Numbered from the stretch's first letter, positions 23,623-32,585 are shown. The stretch: DNA of 43,622 nt from Candidatus Dactylopiibacterium carminicum (GCF_014736495.1 NZ_MDUX01000027.1:1-43622); one strand, 5' to 3'. The notes: generated by a model from the letters alone, not told the origin. Made by a program: numbers and translations.

Positions 23623-24504
23623 TCAGCCACGGCTGGCCCCCACCGCCACCAGCGCACCGGACACCATGATCACCAGCATGCCGAGCAAAGCCATCGGCTC
23701 CGGCACATGTCCGAGCACGATAAAGCCGGTCAGCGCCGCCCACAGCAGTTGCAGATAGCTGACCGGCGCCAGCAAGGAAGCTGGCGCATAGCGGTAGGCC
23801 TGGGTGAAGAACAGATGCCCCAGACCGCCGTAAAACCCGAGACTGGCGAAGAGCAGCACATCCAGCCAGGAAGGCGGCGGACCGCCCCACAGCCAGGGCA
23901 TCAGCGGGCCGAAGATCGCACAACCGGCCAACGCGGTGTAGAACAGCATGGTCACCGCACGCTCGCTGCTGCTGAGCACACGCGAAAGCAACTGATAGGC
24001 CGCGCCACAGACCGCCGCACAGAGCACCACGGCAACACCGAACAGGTCCAGCGAACCACCCGGGCGGGCCACCAGCAACACGCCGATGAATCCGAGCGCC
24101 ACCGCACCACCACGCAGCCATCCGATCCGCTCGCCCAGCACCGGCCGCGCCAGCAGCACGACCAGCATCGGTGCCGTGAAGCCGATGCTGGTAGCTTCGG
24201 CCACGGGCAGACGCTGCAGGCCAAGCCCCATCAACAGGGACATGGCCGCAAGGCTCAGGGCGCGCACCCAGACCAGACCGGTGCGATGCGTGCGCATCAG
24301 AGTCATCCCCTTGCTGGGCAGCAACACGACTGCCATCAGGAGCGCATGCACCACATAGCGCATCCACACGATCATGGTGACGGGGTAACGCTGCGACAGA
24401 TACTTGGTCGTCGTATCCAGGCAGGCAAACAGCAGCAATGCGCAAAGAAAGAGCAACACCCCGCGCAAGGGGCGCGCCCGTTTCGAAAGGGATGATGAAG
24501 CCAT
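23623..24504 (-). CDS. EamA/DMT-family transporter
   Basis: Inner-membrane protein of 293 residues with ten predicted membrane helices in two EamA repeats. The first begins at LLFLCALLLFACLDTTTKYLS and the second around VVLCAAVCGAAYQLLSRVL. The conserved RPVLGERIGWLRGGAVALGFIGVLLVARPG ends repeat one, as is usual in drug/metabolite transporters. The substrate cannot be told from sequence. It is 141 bp downstream of lrgB on the same strand and could be part of, or separate from, the ureide operon. Confidence 0.87.
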   Translation of the reverse strand: MASSSLSKRARPLRGVLLFLCALLLFACLDTTTKYLSQRYPVTMIVWMRYVVHALLMAVVLLPSKGMTLMRTHRTGLVWVRALSLAAMSLLMGLGLQRLPVAEATSIGFTAPMLVVLLARPVLGERIGWLRGGAVALGFIGVLLVARPGGSLDLFGVAVVLCAAVCGAAYQLLSRVLSSSERAVTMLFYTALAGCAIFGPLMPWLWGGPPPSWLDVLLFASLGFYGGLGHLFFTQAYRYAPASLLAPVSYLQLLWAALTGFIVLGHVPEPMALLGMLVIMVSGALVAVGASRG

Positions 24505-24645
24505 GGCGGGTCAAGCCTAATCCGGCCAGTGTGGCAAAGCGACAGGCGCGCCCATGGATTTGCATAAATCCACACAATCGGGGCGGCGTATCCTGCATGC
24601 CACGTTCATGGCGTCATCAAAGCGCGCATCGCAACCGGCACCGGA

Positions 24646-25362
24646 TCACACCAGACCGTACAACACCGGCACCAGCACCGAAGTCATCAGCGCATTCAGT
24701 CCCATGCCCAAGCCAGCGAAGGCCCCGGTCTCCTCGCTTTCCTGGAAAGCCCGCGCCGTGCCGATGCCATGACTCGCCAGACCCAGCGCAAAACCGCGCA
24801 CTGCCGGATCCTTCACGCCCAGCCGGTCCAGCAGCCACAGGCCGAGCATTGCGCCGGTCACGCCGGTGAGGATCACCAGTGCGGCGGTGAGCGAGACGAT
24901 GCCACCAAGCTTTTCGACGATGCCCATGGCCACCGGTGCGGTCGCCGATTTCGGCGCCAGCGCCAGCAGGCTGCCCTCGCTCGCGCCGAGCGCCCAGCCG
25001 ATTGCCACCGCCGAGAAGATCGCCAGCAGCGAGCCCAGCACCAGCGTCAGCAGCAGCGGCTTCGCAAAACGCAGGATGCGCGCACGTTGCAGATACAAGG
25101 GAACCGCCAGAGCCACGGTGGCCGGCGCCAGCACCAGATGCAGCCACTGTGCACCCGCCCAGTAACGCTCATACGGCGTGCCCGTGAAATGCAGCAACAG
25201 CACCAGCGCCAGAATGCTCATGCCGACCGGATTGGCCAGCGGAAAGCCGCCGCTACGCCTGGCAATCATCGTCGCCAGCTGGAACACGCCCAGCGTCAGC
25301 AACAACCAAAACACCGGCAGCCCCTGCAGATGCCCCCACAAACCGCCCAGACGCTCAATCAT
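24646..25362 (-). CDS. lrgB: LrgB-family membrane protein
   Basis: Protein of 238 residues starting at ATG 25362. The LrgB/CidB family signature is clear: PLYLQRARILRFAKPLLLTLVLGS, LAPKSATAPVAMGIVEKLGG, and AVRGFALGLASHGIGTARAFQ, a conserved signature motif. Several membrane helices are visible. The family was named for murein hydrolase control, but the plant homologue PLGG1 carries glycolate and glycerate and bacterial LrgAB-type pairs transport pyruvate. Here it lies last in an allantoate-degrading operon and overlaps lrgA by eight bases. Confidence 0.9.
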   Translation of the reverse strand: MIERLGGLWGHLQGLPVFWLLLTLGVFQLATMIARRSGGFPLANPVGMSILALVLLLHFTGTPYERYWAGAQWLHLVLAPATVALAVPLYLQRARILRFAKPLLLTLVLGSLLAIFSAVAIGWALGASEGSLLALAPKSATAPVAMGIVEKLGGIVSLTAALVILTGVTGAMLGLWLLDRLGVKDPAVRGFALGLASHGIGTARAFQESEETGAFAGLGMGLNALMTSVLVPVLYGLV

Positions 25363-25711
25363 CCGTACGCCCTCCCCTACGTACCAGGCGCTGCAACAGC
25401 AAGGCACTCAGGGCAATCGTAAGCAGCGCGCCACCCACCACCGCGACCGACAGGGCAAGCCATTCGCTACGCAGCCGGTCCAGATGCAGGATCAGGCCGA
25501 CGCCAGCCGGCACGAAAAGCAACGACAGATACTGCAGCAGCCCTTGCGAGGCCTCGCGCAGTTCGGCCGGCGGCTCACCGCCACGCCAGACCAGCAAGCC
25601 TAACGCCAGTGCCATACCGACCACCGCGCCAGGTAGCGGCAGCGTCAGCAGATAGACCACGATCTCGCCCACCACGAGACAGGCCAGCAAGGCAATGCAT
25701 CCTTTCAGCAT
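25355..25711 (-). CDS. lrgA: LrgA/CidA-family membrane protein
   Basis: Protein of 118 residues with four membrane helices and the family motif LPLPGAVVGMALALGLLVW, followed by the LSLLFVPAGVGLILHLDRL segment. It is the small, holin-like partner of LrgB. Its start overlaps the end of allA by seven bases and its end overlaps lrgB, so translation is coupled along the operon. Together they probably form a carboxylate transporter or exporter; see the findings. Confidence 0.9.
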   Translation of the reverse strand: MLKGCIALLACLVVGEIVVYLLTLPLPGAVVGMALALGLLVWRGGEPPAELREASQGLLQYLSLLFVPAGVGLILHLDRLRSEWLALSVAVVGGALLTIALSALLLQRLVRRGGRTDD

Positions 25712-26217
25712 GCGGGCTCCAGTGCGAGGCTGAATTCCTGCGGCAGCACCTGCTCGTCGCAGTTTTCCTCAGGCCGGTCGCGGTCGATGACGAGAAAATC
25801 GCTGACAGACTCCAGCGCCAGCAGCGGGTGATGCCAGGTGCCCGGCGCGAAATTCACGCCCTGCGTGCCCTGCGCCAGAAAGGCACGGATCGCACCGGGA
25901 TCGAGCGCCCCGGCAGGCGCCACCACCACCAGGAAAGGCCGGCCGGAAAGCGGCATGAAAGCCTGCGAAGCCTTCGGATGCCGTTCCAGCATACGCACAG
26001 GAAACGGCAGCGCGCGCGGCTGGGCACGGAAAATCGAGACGATCAGGCGGCCTTCAGTACCCGGCTCCAGTGTCGCCAGATCGTGAAAACGCTGCGAGGT
26101 GCCGCCGTTGATGGCGAACTGATCCGCCGTGGTGCCCGCTTCGATCACCTCGCCAAAGGGCACGAAAGCCTCGCGACTCAGCGGCTCGACGCGCAAGGGT
26201 ACGCGCGCTGCACTCAT
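25705..26217 (-). CDS. allA: Ureidoglycolate lyase
   Basis: Protein of 170 residues, the usual AllA size. It is a cupin-fold enzyme that splits (S)-ureidoglycolate into glyoxylate and urea. Motifs: [13 protein letters not shown], the [13 protein letters not shown] loop, [39 protein letters not shown] and SDFLVIDR. These carry the His and Gln residues of the active pocket. Its start overlaps the allantoicase stop by four bases. It is the second enzyme of this two-step allantoate route. Confidence 0.94.
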   Translation of the reverse strand: MSAARVPLRVEPLSREAFVPFGEVIEAGTTADQFAINGGTSQRFHDLATLEPGTEGRLIVSIFRAQPRALPFPVRMLERHPKASQAFMPLSGRPFLVVVAPAGALDPGAIRAFLAQGTQGVNFAPGTWHHPLLALESVSDFLVIDRDRPEENCDEQVLPQEFSLALEPAC

Positions 26218-27215
26218 GCCTGGCTCCTGCGGCCAAACAGGCGCAGCCGGCTCACCCCGCCATCTGGAAAGATATTGAAACGCACATGGCTGATACGCGC
26301 GCCGGCAGGCAGTTCAAACACATGCACGGCATCGGCCTTGAGCTTCTGCGGCGCCAGCAGTTCGGACCAGAACATGCTCTGCGTGACCAGTGTCTGCTCG
26401 GTGGCGGCCGGCATGAAAGCCGCCTGCAGCGAGCAGGCATCCGGGAAATTGCCCTTGAAGTGCGCGGTATCCACCTCGATGCGCTCGATCACGCCCGGCT
26501 GAGCCAGCGCGATGATGCTCCAGTCATTGCCAGGTTCGCGGCGGCGGCGCGTCTCCCAGCCATCCCCCATGTTCACACCACGTCCGGGCAGCAACAGCGC
26601 ACTGGCACGGCCGAAGTGTTCGTTGTTGGCCGCCACGACCGACGCGCCGTTGATCGCCGCAGCCAGATCGATGATCTCATCCGCGCCGGCTTCCAGCACC
26701 GGCTGACCATGCACGCGCAGGCGCGCGATACCACCATCGGGATAGATCGAAATACGCACGTGGGTCCACAGCCCGTCATTGTCGATGGCACGATAGTGAT
26801 GGCTGTTGCCCGCCAGCGATTGCACAGGCAGTAGCGGCGTCCACACCGTATTCTCGGATGGAACTTCATCGGCGCTCTGGCAGACATCCAGCGAAGCCCC
26901 CGGCGGGTAGTTGCCGGTGAAGTGGCTGGTATCGATATCCACACCGAGGATGCGGGCACGGCGTGCCAGCCGCACGATGCACCAGTCATGCCCCTGGCCG
27001 CGCTTGCGACGCGTTTCCCAGCCATCCATCCACTTGCCATGGTCATCGTACTTGCCCGGGATGAACACCGCTGGCTCCGGTGACAGCATGCGGTCGCGCG
27101 GCGCAAAGAACTCGTCGCTGGCCGCCACGGCACGCGCGCCCAGGCGCGGATCGGCAAGATTGGGAAGACGGCGCACGAAATCAGGCGCCTGGGGATCGGT
27201 TTCGACAATGGCCAT
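26214..27215 (-). CDS. alc: Allantoicase
   Basis: Protein of 333 residues starting at ATG 27215 ([13 protein letters not shown]); the frame reaches TTG 27236 inside the gntR end. It hydrolyses allantoate to ureidoglycolate and urea. The two-fold repeat of the family is visible: [24 protein letters not shown] in the first half and [21 protein letters not shown] in the second. Each is followed by a HFxGNxP motif ([31 protein letters not shown]). No allantoinase or urease genes are in the window, so the upstream and downstream steps are encoded elsewhere. Confidence 0.95.
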   Translation of the reverse strand: MAIVETDPQAPDFVRRLPNLADPRLGARAVAASDEFFAPRDRMLSPEPAVFIPGKYDDHGKWMDGWETRRKRGQGHDWCIVRLARRARILGVDIDTSHFTGNYPPGASLDVCQSADEVPSENTVWTPLLPVQSLAGNSHHYRAIDNDGLWTHVRISIYPDGGIARLRVHGQPVLEAGADEIIDLAAAINGASVVAANNEHFGRASALLLPGRGVNMGDGWETRRRREPGNDWSIIALAQPGVIERIEVDTAHFKGNFPDACSLQAAFMPAATEQTLVTQSMFWSELLAPQKLKADAVHVFELPAGARISHVRFNIFPDGGVSRLRLFGRRSQA

Positions 27216-27232
27216 GGTGGTCTCTGCCCTGT

Positions 27233-27910
27233 TCAAGGTAGTTCAAAGGAAATCCCGACACGCGCGGCAGCGCGCACCAGGTGGGTGAGCATGGCGGCAT
27301 GCGCCGCCTGTGCGTCGTGCGCGTCGATGGCGAGCAGCACCGCACGGTGTTCGTCGGCAGGCGCCCATAGCCCGGCCGGATCGGCAAAAGGCAGGCGCAG
27401 GCTATAGGCGATCGGCGCCTCCAGCGAATGGATCGCCGCATTCAGCAAGGGATTGGCCGACTGCGCAGCGAGCGCCAGGTGGAAATCCAGATCGGCCTTG
27501 GAGGCGCTCACCAGATCCAGCCCATGCAGCGCGGCTTCCATGCGTGCCTGCGCATCGTGCAGGACAGCACGGGCCGCCTCATCCGCCTGGCGCGCGGCCA
27601 GCGCGGCAGCGGCCGGCTTCACTACCGCCCGGAACTGGAACACCTGCTGCGGCGGCAGGGCCAGCGGCCCGGCAGGCAGCTCACTGGTAGCACGGGAGCT
27701 GCCTCGGGTGACAAACACCCCCTTGCCGGCCTGCGAACGCACCAGCCCCAACGCTTCCAGTGTGGAGACGGCTTCGCGCAGCGCAGCCCGGCTGATGCCC
27801 AGGCTGGCAGCCAGCTCGCGCTGCCCGGGCAGCGGCTGGCCGTGCGGATACACGCCGTCGTGGATCTGGCGTTGCAGGGTCTGGGCGGCGACGCTGGAAA
27901 GTCTTGGCAT
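27233..27910 (-). CDS. GntR-family regulator, FadR/FCD subfamily
   Basis: Protein of 225 residues. The N-terminal winged helix is the GntR type ([20 protein letters not shown], then [20 protein letters not shown]). The C-terminal FCD ligand domain of all-helical type carries metal-binding positions (DLDFHLALA, then His further on). First gene of the gntR-alc-allA-lrgA-lrgB unit; its stop is only a few bases from the allantoicase start. A perfect palindrome 22 bp upstream of its ATG fits the TGGT-N3-ACCA consensus of FCD regulators, so it most likely represses its own operon until a ureide or glyoxylate-type acid binds. Confidence 0.9.
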   Translation of the reverse strand: MPRLSSVAAQTLQRQIHDGVYPHGQPLPGQRELAASLGISRAALREAVSTLEALGLVRSQAGKGVFVTRGSSRATSELPAGPLALPPQQVFQFRAVVKPAAAALAARQADEAARAVLHDAQARMEAALHGLDLVSASKADLDFHLALAAQSANPLLNAAIHSLEAPIAYSLRLPFADPAGLWAPADEHRAVLLAIDAHDAQAAHAAMLTHLVRAAARVGISFELP

Positions 27911-27931
27911 TGCGTGGAAGATGCACCGGCT

Positions 27932-27950
27932 TGACTGGTCTGACCAGTCA
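27932..27950. promoter_or_regulatory. Perfect 19-bp palindrome, likely GntR operator
   Basis: TGACTGGTC-T-GACCAGTCA: nine-base arms around one base, 22 bp upstream of the gntR ATG. It contains TGGT-N3-ACCA, the half-site pattern of FCD-type GntR regulators such as PdhR and LldR. Confidence 0.75.
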
Positions 27951-28200
27951 GAGCAGAAGTCATGCCTGCTTTACCGAGAGCCCGGCATCCCCTGCAGCAG
28001 AGGCTTCGCCGCCATTTTCACCGGCTGGGAAAGAACTCGATGTGCCCCAGAACGGAAATTTGCGCCCCTTTCCGGGGCATGAAGACCTCATCTTGCCAGG
28101 CTGAATCAAAAACCCACACACGCCTCCGCTGCGCGGATTCGCTGTCCCAAAGGGGTAGATCCTTTAAGAAACTGTTCACGACCATTTCTTTGTCATTTAT

Positions 28201-28312
28201 TCACCCTTCGACAAGCTCAGAGCCTGCCCCGGACCCGATCGGGGACGAACGGTTTCCATGAGCCGAGCCCGTGTCTGAATCCTGTTCGTGCTGAGGTATC
28301 GAAGCATGAATG
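28201..28312. repeat. Dispersed-repeat fragment with TTCGACAAGCTCAG motif
   Basis: ACCCTTCGACAAGCTCAG (about 28203-28220) and the inverted, decayed CTGAGGTATCGAAGCATGAA (28291-28310) bracket a short region with CCCCG-N8-CGGGG. The motif is known from intergenic repeats in many GC-rich proteobacteria. The stretch 27911-28678 has no gene besides these repeats. Confidence 0.5.
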
Positions 28313-28361
28313 GGCGCCGAACTACATTTTTCGAGATCGAGAACGGCCTCCAAGACAATGC

Positions 28362-28432
28362 CGTCATTCCGGCGAACGCCGGAATTCAGTGTTTTCAGGC
28401 AGGTCTGGATCCCGGCCTGCGCCGGGATGACG
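28362..28432. repeat. REP-like imperfect palindrome
   Basis: CGTCATTCCGGCGAACGCC at one end pairs with GGCCTGCGCCGGGATGACG at the other; each arm also holds a small palindrome of its own. This is the form of the common CGTCATTCC.. / ..GGAATGACG intergenic repeat. Confidence 0.65.
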
Positions 28433-28472
28433 CCGACACAGAGGAATCGAGACTTCAGGGAACGGTATCAAC

Positions 28473-28597
28473 TCCCGAGGGGGGCTTTTTGCCCTGGGGC
28501 GGCCCGGCGGCAAACAAGCCCCCACGCTTTCCCGCTGCGCGGGCTCGCTGCCCCCCCGAGGGGGTGCTTTTGCCTTGGGGCGGCCCGGCGGCAAAAA
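28473..28597. repeat. Two direct copies of a GC-rich intergenic repeat
   Basis: Copy one (about 28473-28516) and copy two (about 28551-28597) share CCGAGGGGG, a CTTTT run and GGGGCGGCCCGGCGGCAAA. The spacer holds CCCGCTGCGCGGGCTCGCTG. This type is abundant between genes in betaproteobacteria. Confidence 0.65.
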
Positions 28598-28678
28598 AGT
28601 GTGCCGCCGGGGCGGTCTATCGTGAATGCATCTCTTTGCAAGCGCTATGATCCCGCAGGCCTTTCTCAAGCATGCACC

Positions 28679-30145
28679 ATGACGTCAACCGCACTTCCGC
28701 CGGACGCCTTGCCGGCCCTTTTCGAACACGCTCCAATCAGCCTCTGGCTGGAGGATTTCAGTGCCGTGCATGCGCTGTTCGAATCCTGGCGCGAACAGGG
28801 CGTGGAGGATCTGCAGGCTCACTTCGCCGAGGATCTCGGGCATGTGGATGCCTGCGCCTCAGCCATCCGAGTATTGCGGGTCAACTACCGAACGCTGGAA
28901 ATGTTCGGCGCGCCCGATTTCACGACTCTCAATGACCGGCTCGGCGACGTGTTTCGTGACGACATGCGCACCCAGCACGCACGCGACATGGTGGCCCTGT
29001 GGAATGGCAGCCACGGCTTTGCCAGCCAGAGCGTGAACTACGCCCTGGATGGCCGGCGTATCGACGTGCTGGTCAACGTGCGCATCCTGCCCGGCCATGA
29101 GCATGACTGGAGCCGCGTGATCGTGGCACTGGAAGACATCACACCGCGCGTACGCGCGCAGAAGCAGCTGGAGCGCAGCGAACGCTATGCACTGGGGCTG
29201 TTCGAGCATTCGCCGGTTTCGCTGTGGGTGGAAGATTTCTCACGCATCAAGCAGTTGCTCGACGAACTGCGCCGCATGGGCATCGAGGATTTCCACACCT
29301 TCCTCGACGTGCACCCGGAATTCGTCACCCGTTGCATGCAGGAAATCGTGGTGCTCGACGTGAACGTGCAGACACTGAAGACCTTCGGTGCCGAGAACAA
29401 GGAGGATATCCTCGCCAATCTCGGACGCATCTTCCGCGACGACATGCATCAGCACTTCGCCGAACAGCTGCTGGACCTCTGGCAGGACAAGCTTTTCACC
29501 CAGCGCGAAACCATCAATTACTCGCTCAACGGCCAGGCCGTGCACGTGCACATGCAGTTCTCCGTGCTGCCCGGCCACGAGCAGGACTGGTCGCTGGTGC
29601 TGGTGTCGCTCACCGACATCACCGCGCGCAAGAAGGCCGAGGCCTACCTTGAGTTCCTCGGCCGCCATGATGCGCTCACCAAGCTAAGCAACCGCGCCTA
29701 TTACGAAGAAGAGCTCAAGCGCCTGACGCGCAAGGGCAGTTACCCCGTCAGCGTGGTGATCGCCGATCTCAACGGACTGAAGATCGCCAACGACGAACTG
29801 GGCCATTCGGTGGGTGACGACCTGCTGCGCCGCGCCGGCGAAGCCCTGCGCAAGACCGTGGGCGAAGAGATCTGCGCGGCCCGCATCGGTGGCGACGAAT
29901 TCGCCCTGCTGCTGCAGCATTGCGATGAAATCGCGTTGCAGGAAACCCTGGAGCGCCTGCGTGCCGTGGTCGACCTCAACAACCAGTTCTACACCGGCCC
30001 ACGCCTGAGCTTCGCCATTGGCAGCGCCGTCTGCCACACCCCGGCGGATCTCATGCCGGCCGTGCAGCAGGCCGACGCGAAGATGTATGAGGCCAAGCGG
30101 GACTTCTACCAGCAACAGGGCATGGAGCGCCGCGCGAAAAACTGA
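28679..30145 (+). CDS. PAS-PAS-GGDEF diguanylate cyclase
   Basis: Protein of 488 residues starting at ATG 28679; the frame runs upstream through repeats but is not coding there. Two tandem PAS domains (about 13-157 and 174-318) share LFEH-x-P-x-SLW-x-EDFS and similar C-terminal halves, so one arose by duplication. The GGDEF domain (about 325-485) has DALTKLSNRAYYEEEL, VIADLNGLKIANDELGHSVGDDLLR and an intact ARIGGDEFALL near residue 404. No RxxD inhibitory site precedes GGDEF. No membrane segment or signal peptide is seen, so it is a cytoplasmic sensor making cyclic-di-GMP, which could affect pili or attachment. The signal is unknown. Confidence 0.9.
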   Translation: MTSTALPPDALPALFEHAPISLWLEDFSAVHALFESWREQGVEDLQAHFAEDLGHVDACASAIRVLRVNYRTLEMFGAPDFTTLNDRLGDVFRDDMRTQHARDMVALWNGSHGFASQSVNYALDGRRIDVLVNVRILPGHEHDWSRVIVALEDITPRVRAQKQLERSERYALGLFEHSPVSLWVEDFSRIKQLLDELRRMGIEDFHTFLDVHPEFVTRCMQEIVVLDVNVQTLKTFGAENKEDILANLGRIFRDDMHQHFAEQLLDLWQDKLFTQRETINYSLNGQAVHVHMQFSVLPGHEQDWSLVLVSLTDITARKKAEAYLEFLGRHDALTKLSNRAYYEEELKRLTRKGSYPVSVVIADLNGLKIANDELGHSVGDDLLRRAGEALRKTVGEEICAARIGGDEFALLLQHCDEIALQETLERLRAVVDLNNQFYTGPRLSFAIGSAVCHTPADLMPAVQQADAKMYEAKRDFYQQQGMERRAKN

Positions 30146-30148
30146 ACC

Positions 30149-30490
30149 ATGCCTTCACTCCTGCTCAAGGCGGCCATCGGCGCGGCCGCCGTCCTCATCA
30201 TCGCCGTGCTCTCGCGCAGCAAGGTCTTCTTCATCGCGGGGCTGGTGCCGCTCTTCCCCAGCTTCGCGCTGATCGCCCACTACATCGTGGGCAGCGAGCG
30301 GAGCGGCGCGGATCTGCGCACCACGGCCATCTTCGGTCTGTGGTCGCTGATCCCGTATGCCATCTACCTGCTTACGGTGATCCAGCTCAGCACCCGCGCG
30401 CCGCTGTGGCTGACGCTGCTCGCCGCCACGCTGGCCTGGTGCCTGGCCGCCGCCGTACTGCTCGCGGCCTGGATGCGCTGGCACGGCTGA
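30149..30490 (+). CDS. GlpM-family membrane protein
   Basis: Protein of 113 residues with four membrane segments. VLIIAVLSRSKVFFIAGLVPLFPSFALIAHYIVGSERS is the GlpM family core, and DLRTTAIFGLWSLIPYAIYLL is also conserved. In Pseudomonas GlpM affects alginate production and lies near glycerol genes, but its function is unclear. It starts three bases after the GGDEF gene, so the two are probably co-transcribed. Confidence 0.85.
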   Translation: MPSLLLKAAIGAAAVLIIAVLSRSKVFFIAGLVPLFPSFALIAHYIVGSERSGADLRTTAIFGLWSLIPYAIYLLTVIQLSTRAPLWLTLLAATLAWCLAAAVLLAAWMRWHG

Positions 30491-30499
30491 AGCACGCGT

Positions 30500-31930
30500 T
30501 CAGTGCCGGACGGCGGGCAGATGCACGCTCACCCGGACGCCATGGGCATCCTGCCGGTTCTCCAGCACCAGCTGACCGGCATACATCCGTACCAGATCCT
30601 GGACGATGGCCAGCCCAAGCCCGGAGCCCGGAGTGTGTTCATCCAGACGCACGCCGCGCTGCCTGACGCTGTCCAGCCTGTCGGGAGCGATACCCGGGCC
30701 GTCGTCCTCGATGCGGATGCGCAGCCCCACCGGAGTCTCATCCGGCGTCAGCGTGATCCACACGTTGGCATTCGCCCATTTGCAGGCGTTCTCCAGCAGA
30801 TTGCCGAGAATTTCCTGCAGATCCTGCTCCTCGCCCGCGAACAGCGGCATCCCTTCGGTGGTGGTCACATGGAATGTCAGCGCGCGCTCCGCGAATACCC
30901 GTTCGAAAACGCGTAACAGCCCGGCAAGCACCTCCCGGGCATCCGTCCGCCATCCCGGCAGGCCACGCGCAGCCCCCACGCGCGCATGACTCAGATGCCA
31001 GTCGATCTGACGCCTGATCTGTGCGAGCTGTTCCTTGAGCAGCAGCACGTCCGCTGGCTGCTGCCGGCCTTCGAGCCCGTCTACCTCGTTTTCCAGGACG
31101 GCCAGCGGCGTCTTCAGCGCATGGGCCAGATTGCCAGCCAGTGCCCGGGCCCGCTGCATGACTTCCGCATTTCGCTCCAGGACCAGATTGAAATCCTCGA
31201 CCAGCGGCGAAACCTCCTGCGGAAACCTGCCCGCCATCCGCTCCGCCCGCCCCTCGCGCACGGCCTTCAACGCCGACTGCATCTCCCGCAACGGGCGCAG
31301 CCCGATGCTGACCTGCGCCCAGGCCGAAAGCCCCAGCAGTACGAACAGGATGCCCAACGCGAAAGTCAGGGCGAGACCGAAACGCTTCGTGGCGTCGAGA
31401 TTGAACCGCAGATCCCCCGCCACGATCAGCCGGAAGGCACGGTCCGGCCATTCCTCCATGCGGACCACCCGCTGCAGCAGCAGCAGGGATTCGTGCGCGG
31501 GCCCCTCCGCACGGCCGATCACCATGCCCGTGACGGAAGGTGGCAGAGGCTCGGGCAACACGAGATCGGCATCCCACAGGGAGCGGGAACGCTGCGCACC
31601 GGAGATCGTCGCCGTGCCCGGCCCCAGCACGTCGATCTGCCAGTACAGCCCGGAATACGGCTTCGACAGCCGCGGATCGAGCATGACTTCGGGATCGATA
31701 TGGGGCCGCCCGTCATCGAATTCGAGCTCGATCACCAGTTGGTCCAGCTGGCGCGCCAGTGCCGCCTGGAACTGGTTCACCACATGCTCGCGGAACAGGG
31801 CCGTGAGCGCGAGCCCCACCAGCAGCATCGCCAGCGCGATGCCACCCAAGGTCAGCCAGAGCAGCCGGAATCGGAGCGACTGCGGCGTGCGCGGAGAGGA
31901 TGCGCCGCCGGTAGGCAAGGATTCAGACAT
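30500..31930 (-). CDS. Sensor histidine kinase, PhoQ-like
   Basis: Protein of 476 residues from ATG 31930 (MSESLPTGG); upstream in-frame codons overlap the regulator gene. A membrane segment near the N-terminus, a periplasmic sensor domain (about 55-185), a second membrane segment, HAMP, then the kinase core follow. Motifs: NLAHALKTPLAVLENEV (H box), GNLLENACKWANANVWI (N box), IEDDGPGIAP (G1) and GSGLGLAIVQDLVRMYAG (G2). The IDWHLSHARVGAARG stretch after the H box is typical of the PhoQ group. It overlaps the response regulator by eight bases and probably phosphorylates it. Confidence 0.92.
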   Translation of the reverse strand: MSESLPTGGASSPRTPQSLRFRLLWLTLGGIALAMLLVGLALTALFREHVVNQFQAALARQLDQLVIELEFDDGRPHIDPEVMLDPRLSKPYSGLYWQIDVLGPGTATISGAQRSRSLWDADLVLPEPLPPSVTGMVIGRAEGPAHESLLLLQRVVRMEEWPDRAFRLIVAGDLRFNLDATKRFGLALTFALGILFVLLGLSAWAQVSIGLRPLREMQSALKAVREGRAERMAGRFPQEVSPLVEDFNLVLERNAEVMQRARALAGNLAHALKTPLAVLENEVDGLEGRQQPADVLLLKEQLAQIRRQIDWHLSHARVGAARGLPGWRTDAREVLAGLLRVFERVFAERALTFHVTTTEGMPLFAGEEQDLQEILGNLLENACKWANANVWITLTPDETPVGLRIRIEDDGPGIAPDRLDSVRQRGVRLDEHTPGSGLGLAIVQDLVRMYAGQLVLENRQDAHGVRVSVHLPAVRH

Positions 31931-32585
31931 GGCCAGACAGGCGATAACCCATGCCACGCACGGTCTGGATCAGATCCGCCCCGAGTTTCTTGCGCAGGCG
32001 GCCGACGAAGACCTCGAGGGTGTTGGAGTCGCGCTCGTAATCCTGGGCATAGAGGTGCTCGGTCAGCTCGGCCCGGCTGACCACGCTGCCCGGGTGATGC
32101 ATCAGATACTGCAGCAGCCTGAATTCCTGACTCGTCAACGCGACCGGCTGCCCGCCCAGGCTGACCTGGCTGTTGCGGGTGTCGAGCTCCACGTCGCCAC
32201 AGCGCAATACCGGCGAGGCGATCCCGATGCTGCGGCGGATCAGGGCGCGCACGCGCGCCAGCAGCTCCGGCCCGTGGAATGGTTTGGAGAGGTAATCGTC
32301 GGCACCGGCATCCATGCCTTCCACCTTCTCGTGCCAGGCGCCGCGCGCGGTCAGCACCAGCACCGGCACAGCCTTGCCAGCCTCACGCCAGGCACGCAGG
32401 ATGCTCAGGCCATCGCGACCAGGCAGTCCCAGATCCAGCACGATGGCATCGAACGCCTCGCTCTCGCCACGATACTGCGCGTCCCGCCCCTCGCCACTGG
32501 TTTCCACCACATAGCCGCTCTCCTCCAGCAGGCGTGTCAGTTGCCGCTGCAGGGCCGGTTCATCTTCCACGACCAGGATCTTCAT
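31923..32585 (-). CDS. OmpR-family response regulator, PhoP-like
   Basis: Protein of 220 residues starting at ATG 32585 (MKILVVEDEPAL). The receiver domain has the acidic pair, the phospho-acceptor Asp in VLDLGLPGRDGL, Thr in LTARGAWHEKVEG and Lys in SKPFHG. A winged-helix Trans_reg_C domain follows (TSQEFRLLQYLMHHPGSVVSRAELTEHLY, TVRGMGYRL). The whole protein lines up well with PhoP rather than QseB in the ARxxWxxKVEG segment. The upstream pepSY-ygiW gap holds PhoP-box-like repeats that are its probable targets. Confidence 0.93.
   Translation of the reverse strand: MKILVVEDEPALQRQLTRLLEESGYVVETSGEGRDAQYRGESEAFDAIVLDLGLPGRDGLSILRAWREAGKAVPVLVLTARGAWHEKVEGMDAGADDYLSKPFHGPELLARVRALIRRSIGIASPVLRCGDVELDTRNSQVSLGGQPVALTSQEFRLLQYLMHHPGSVVSRAELTEHLYAQDYERDSNTLEVFVGRLRKKLGADLIQTVRGMGYRLSGHV

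Noticed and set aside
22693..24495. 600-codon open frame on + over nadC and the DMT transporter
   Set aside because: It is antisense to two clear genes and rich in Arg, Gln and His, the typical shadow of GC-rich coding sequence.
28310..28678. N-terminal extension of the GGDEF protein
   Set aside because: This part of the frame translates dispersed repeats; PAS homology begins right after ATG 28679.
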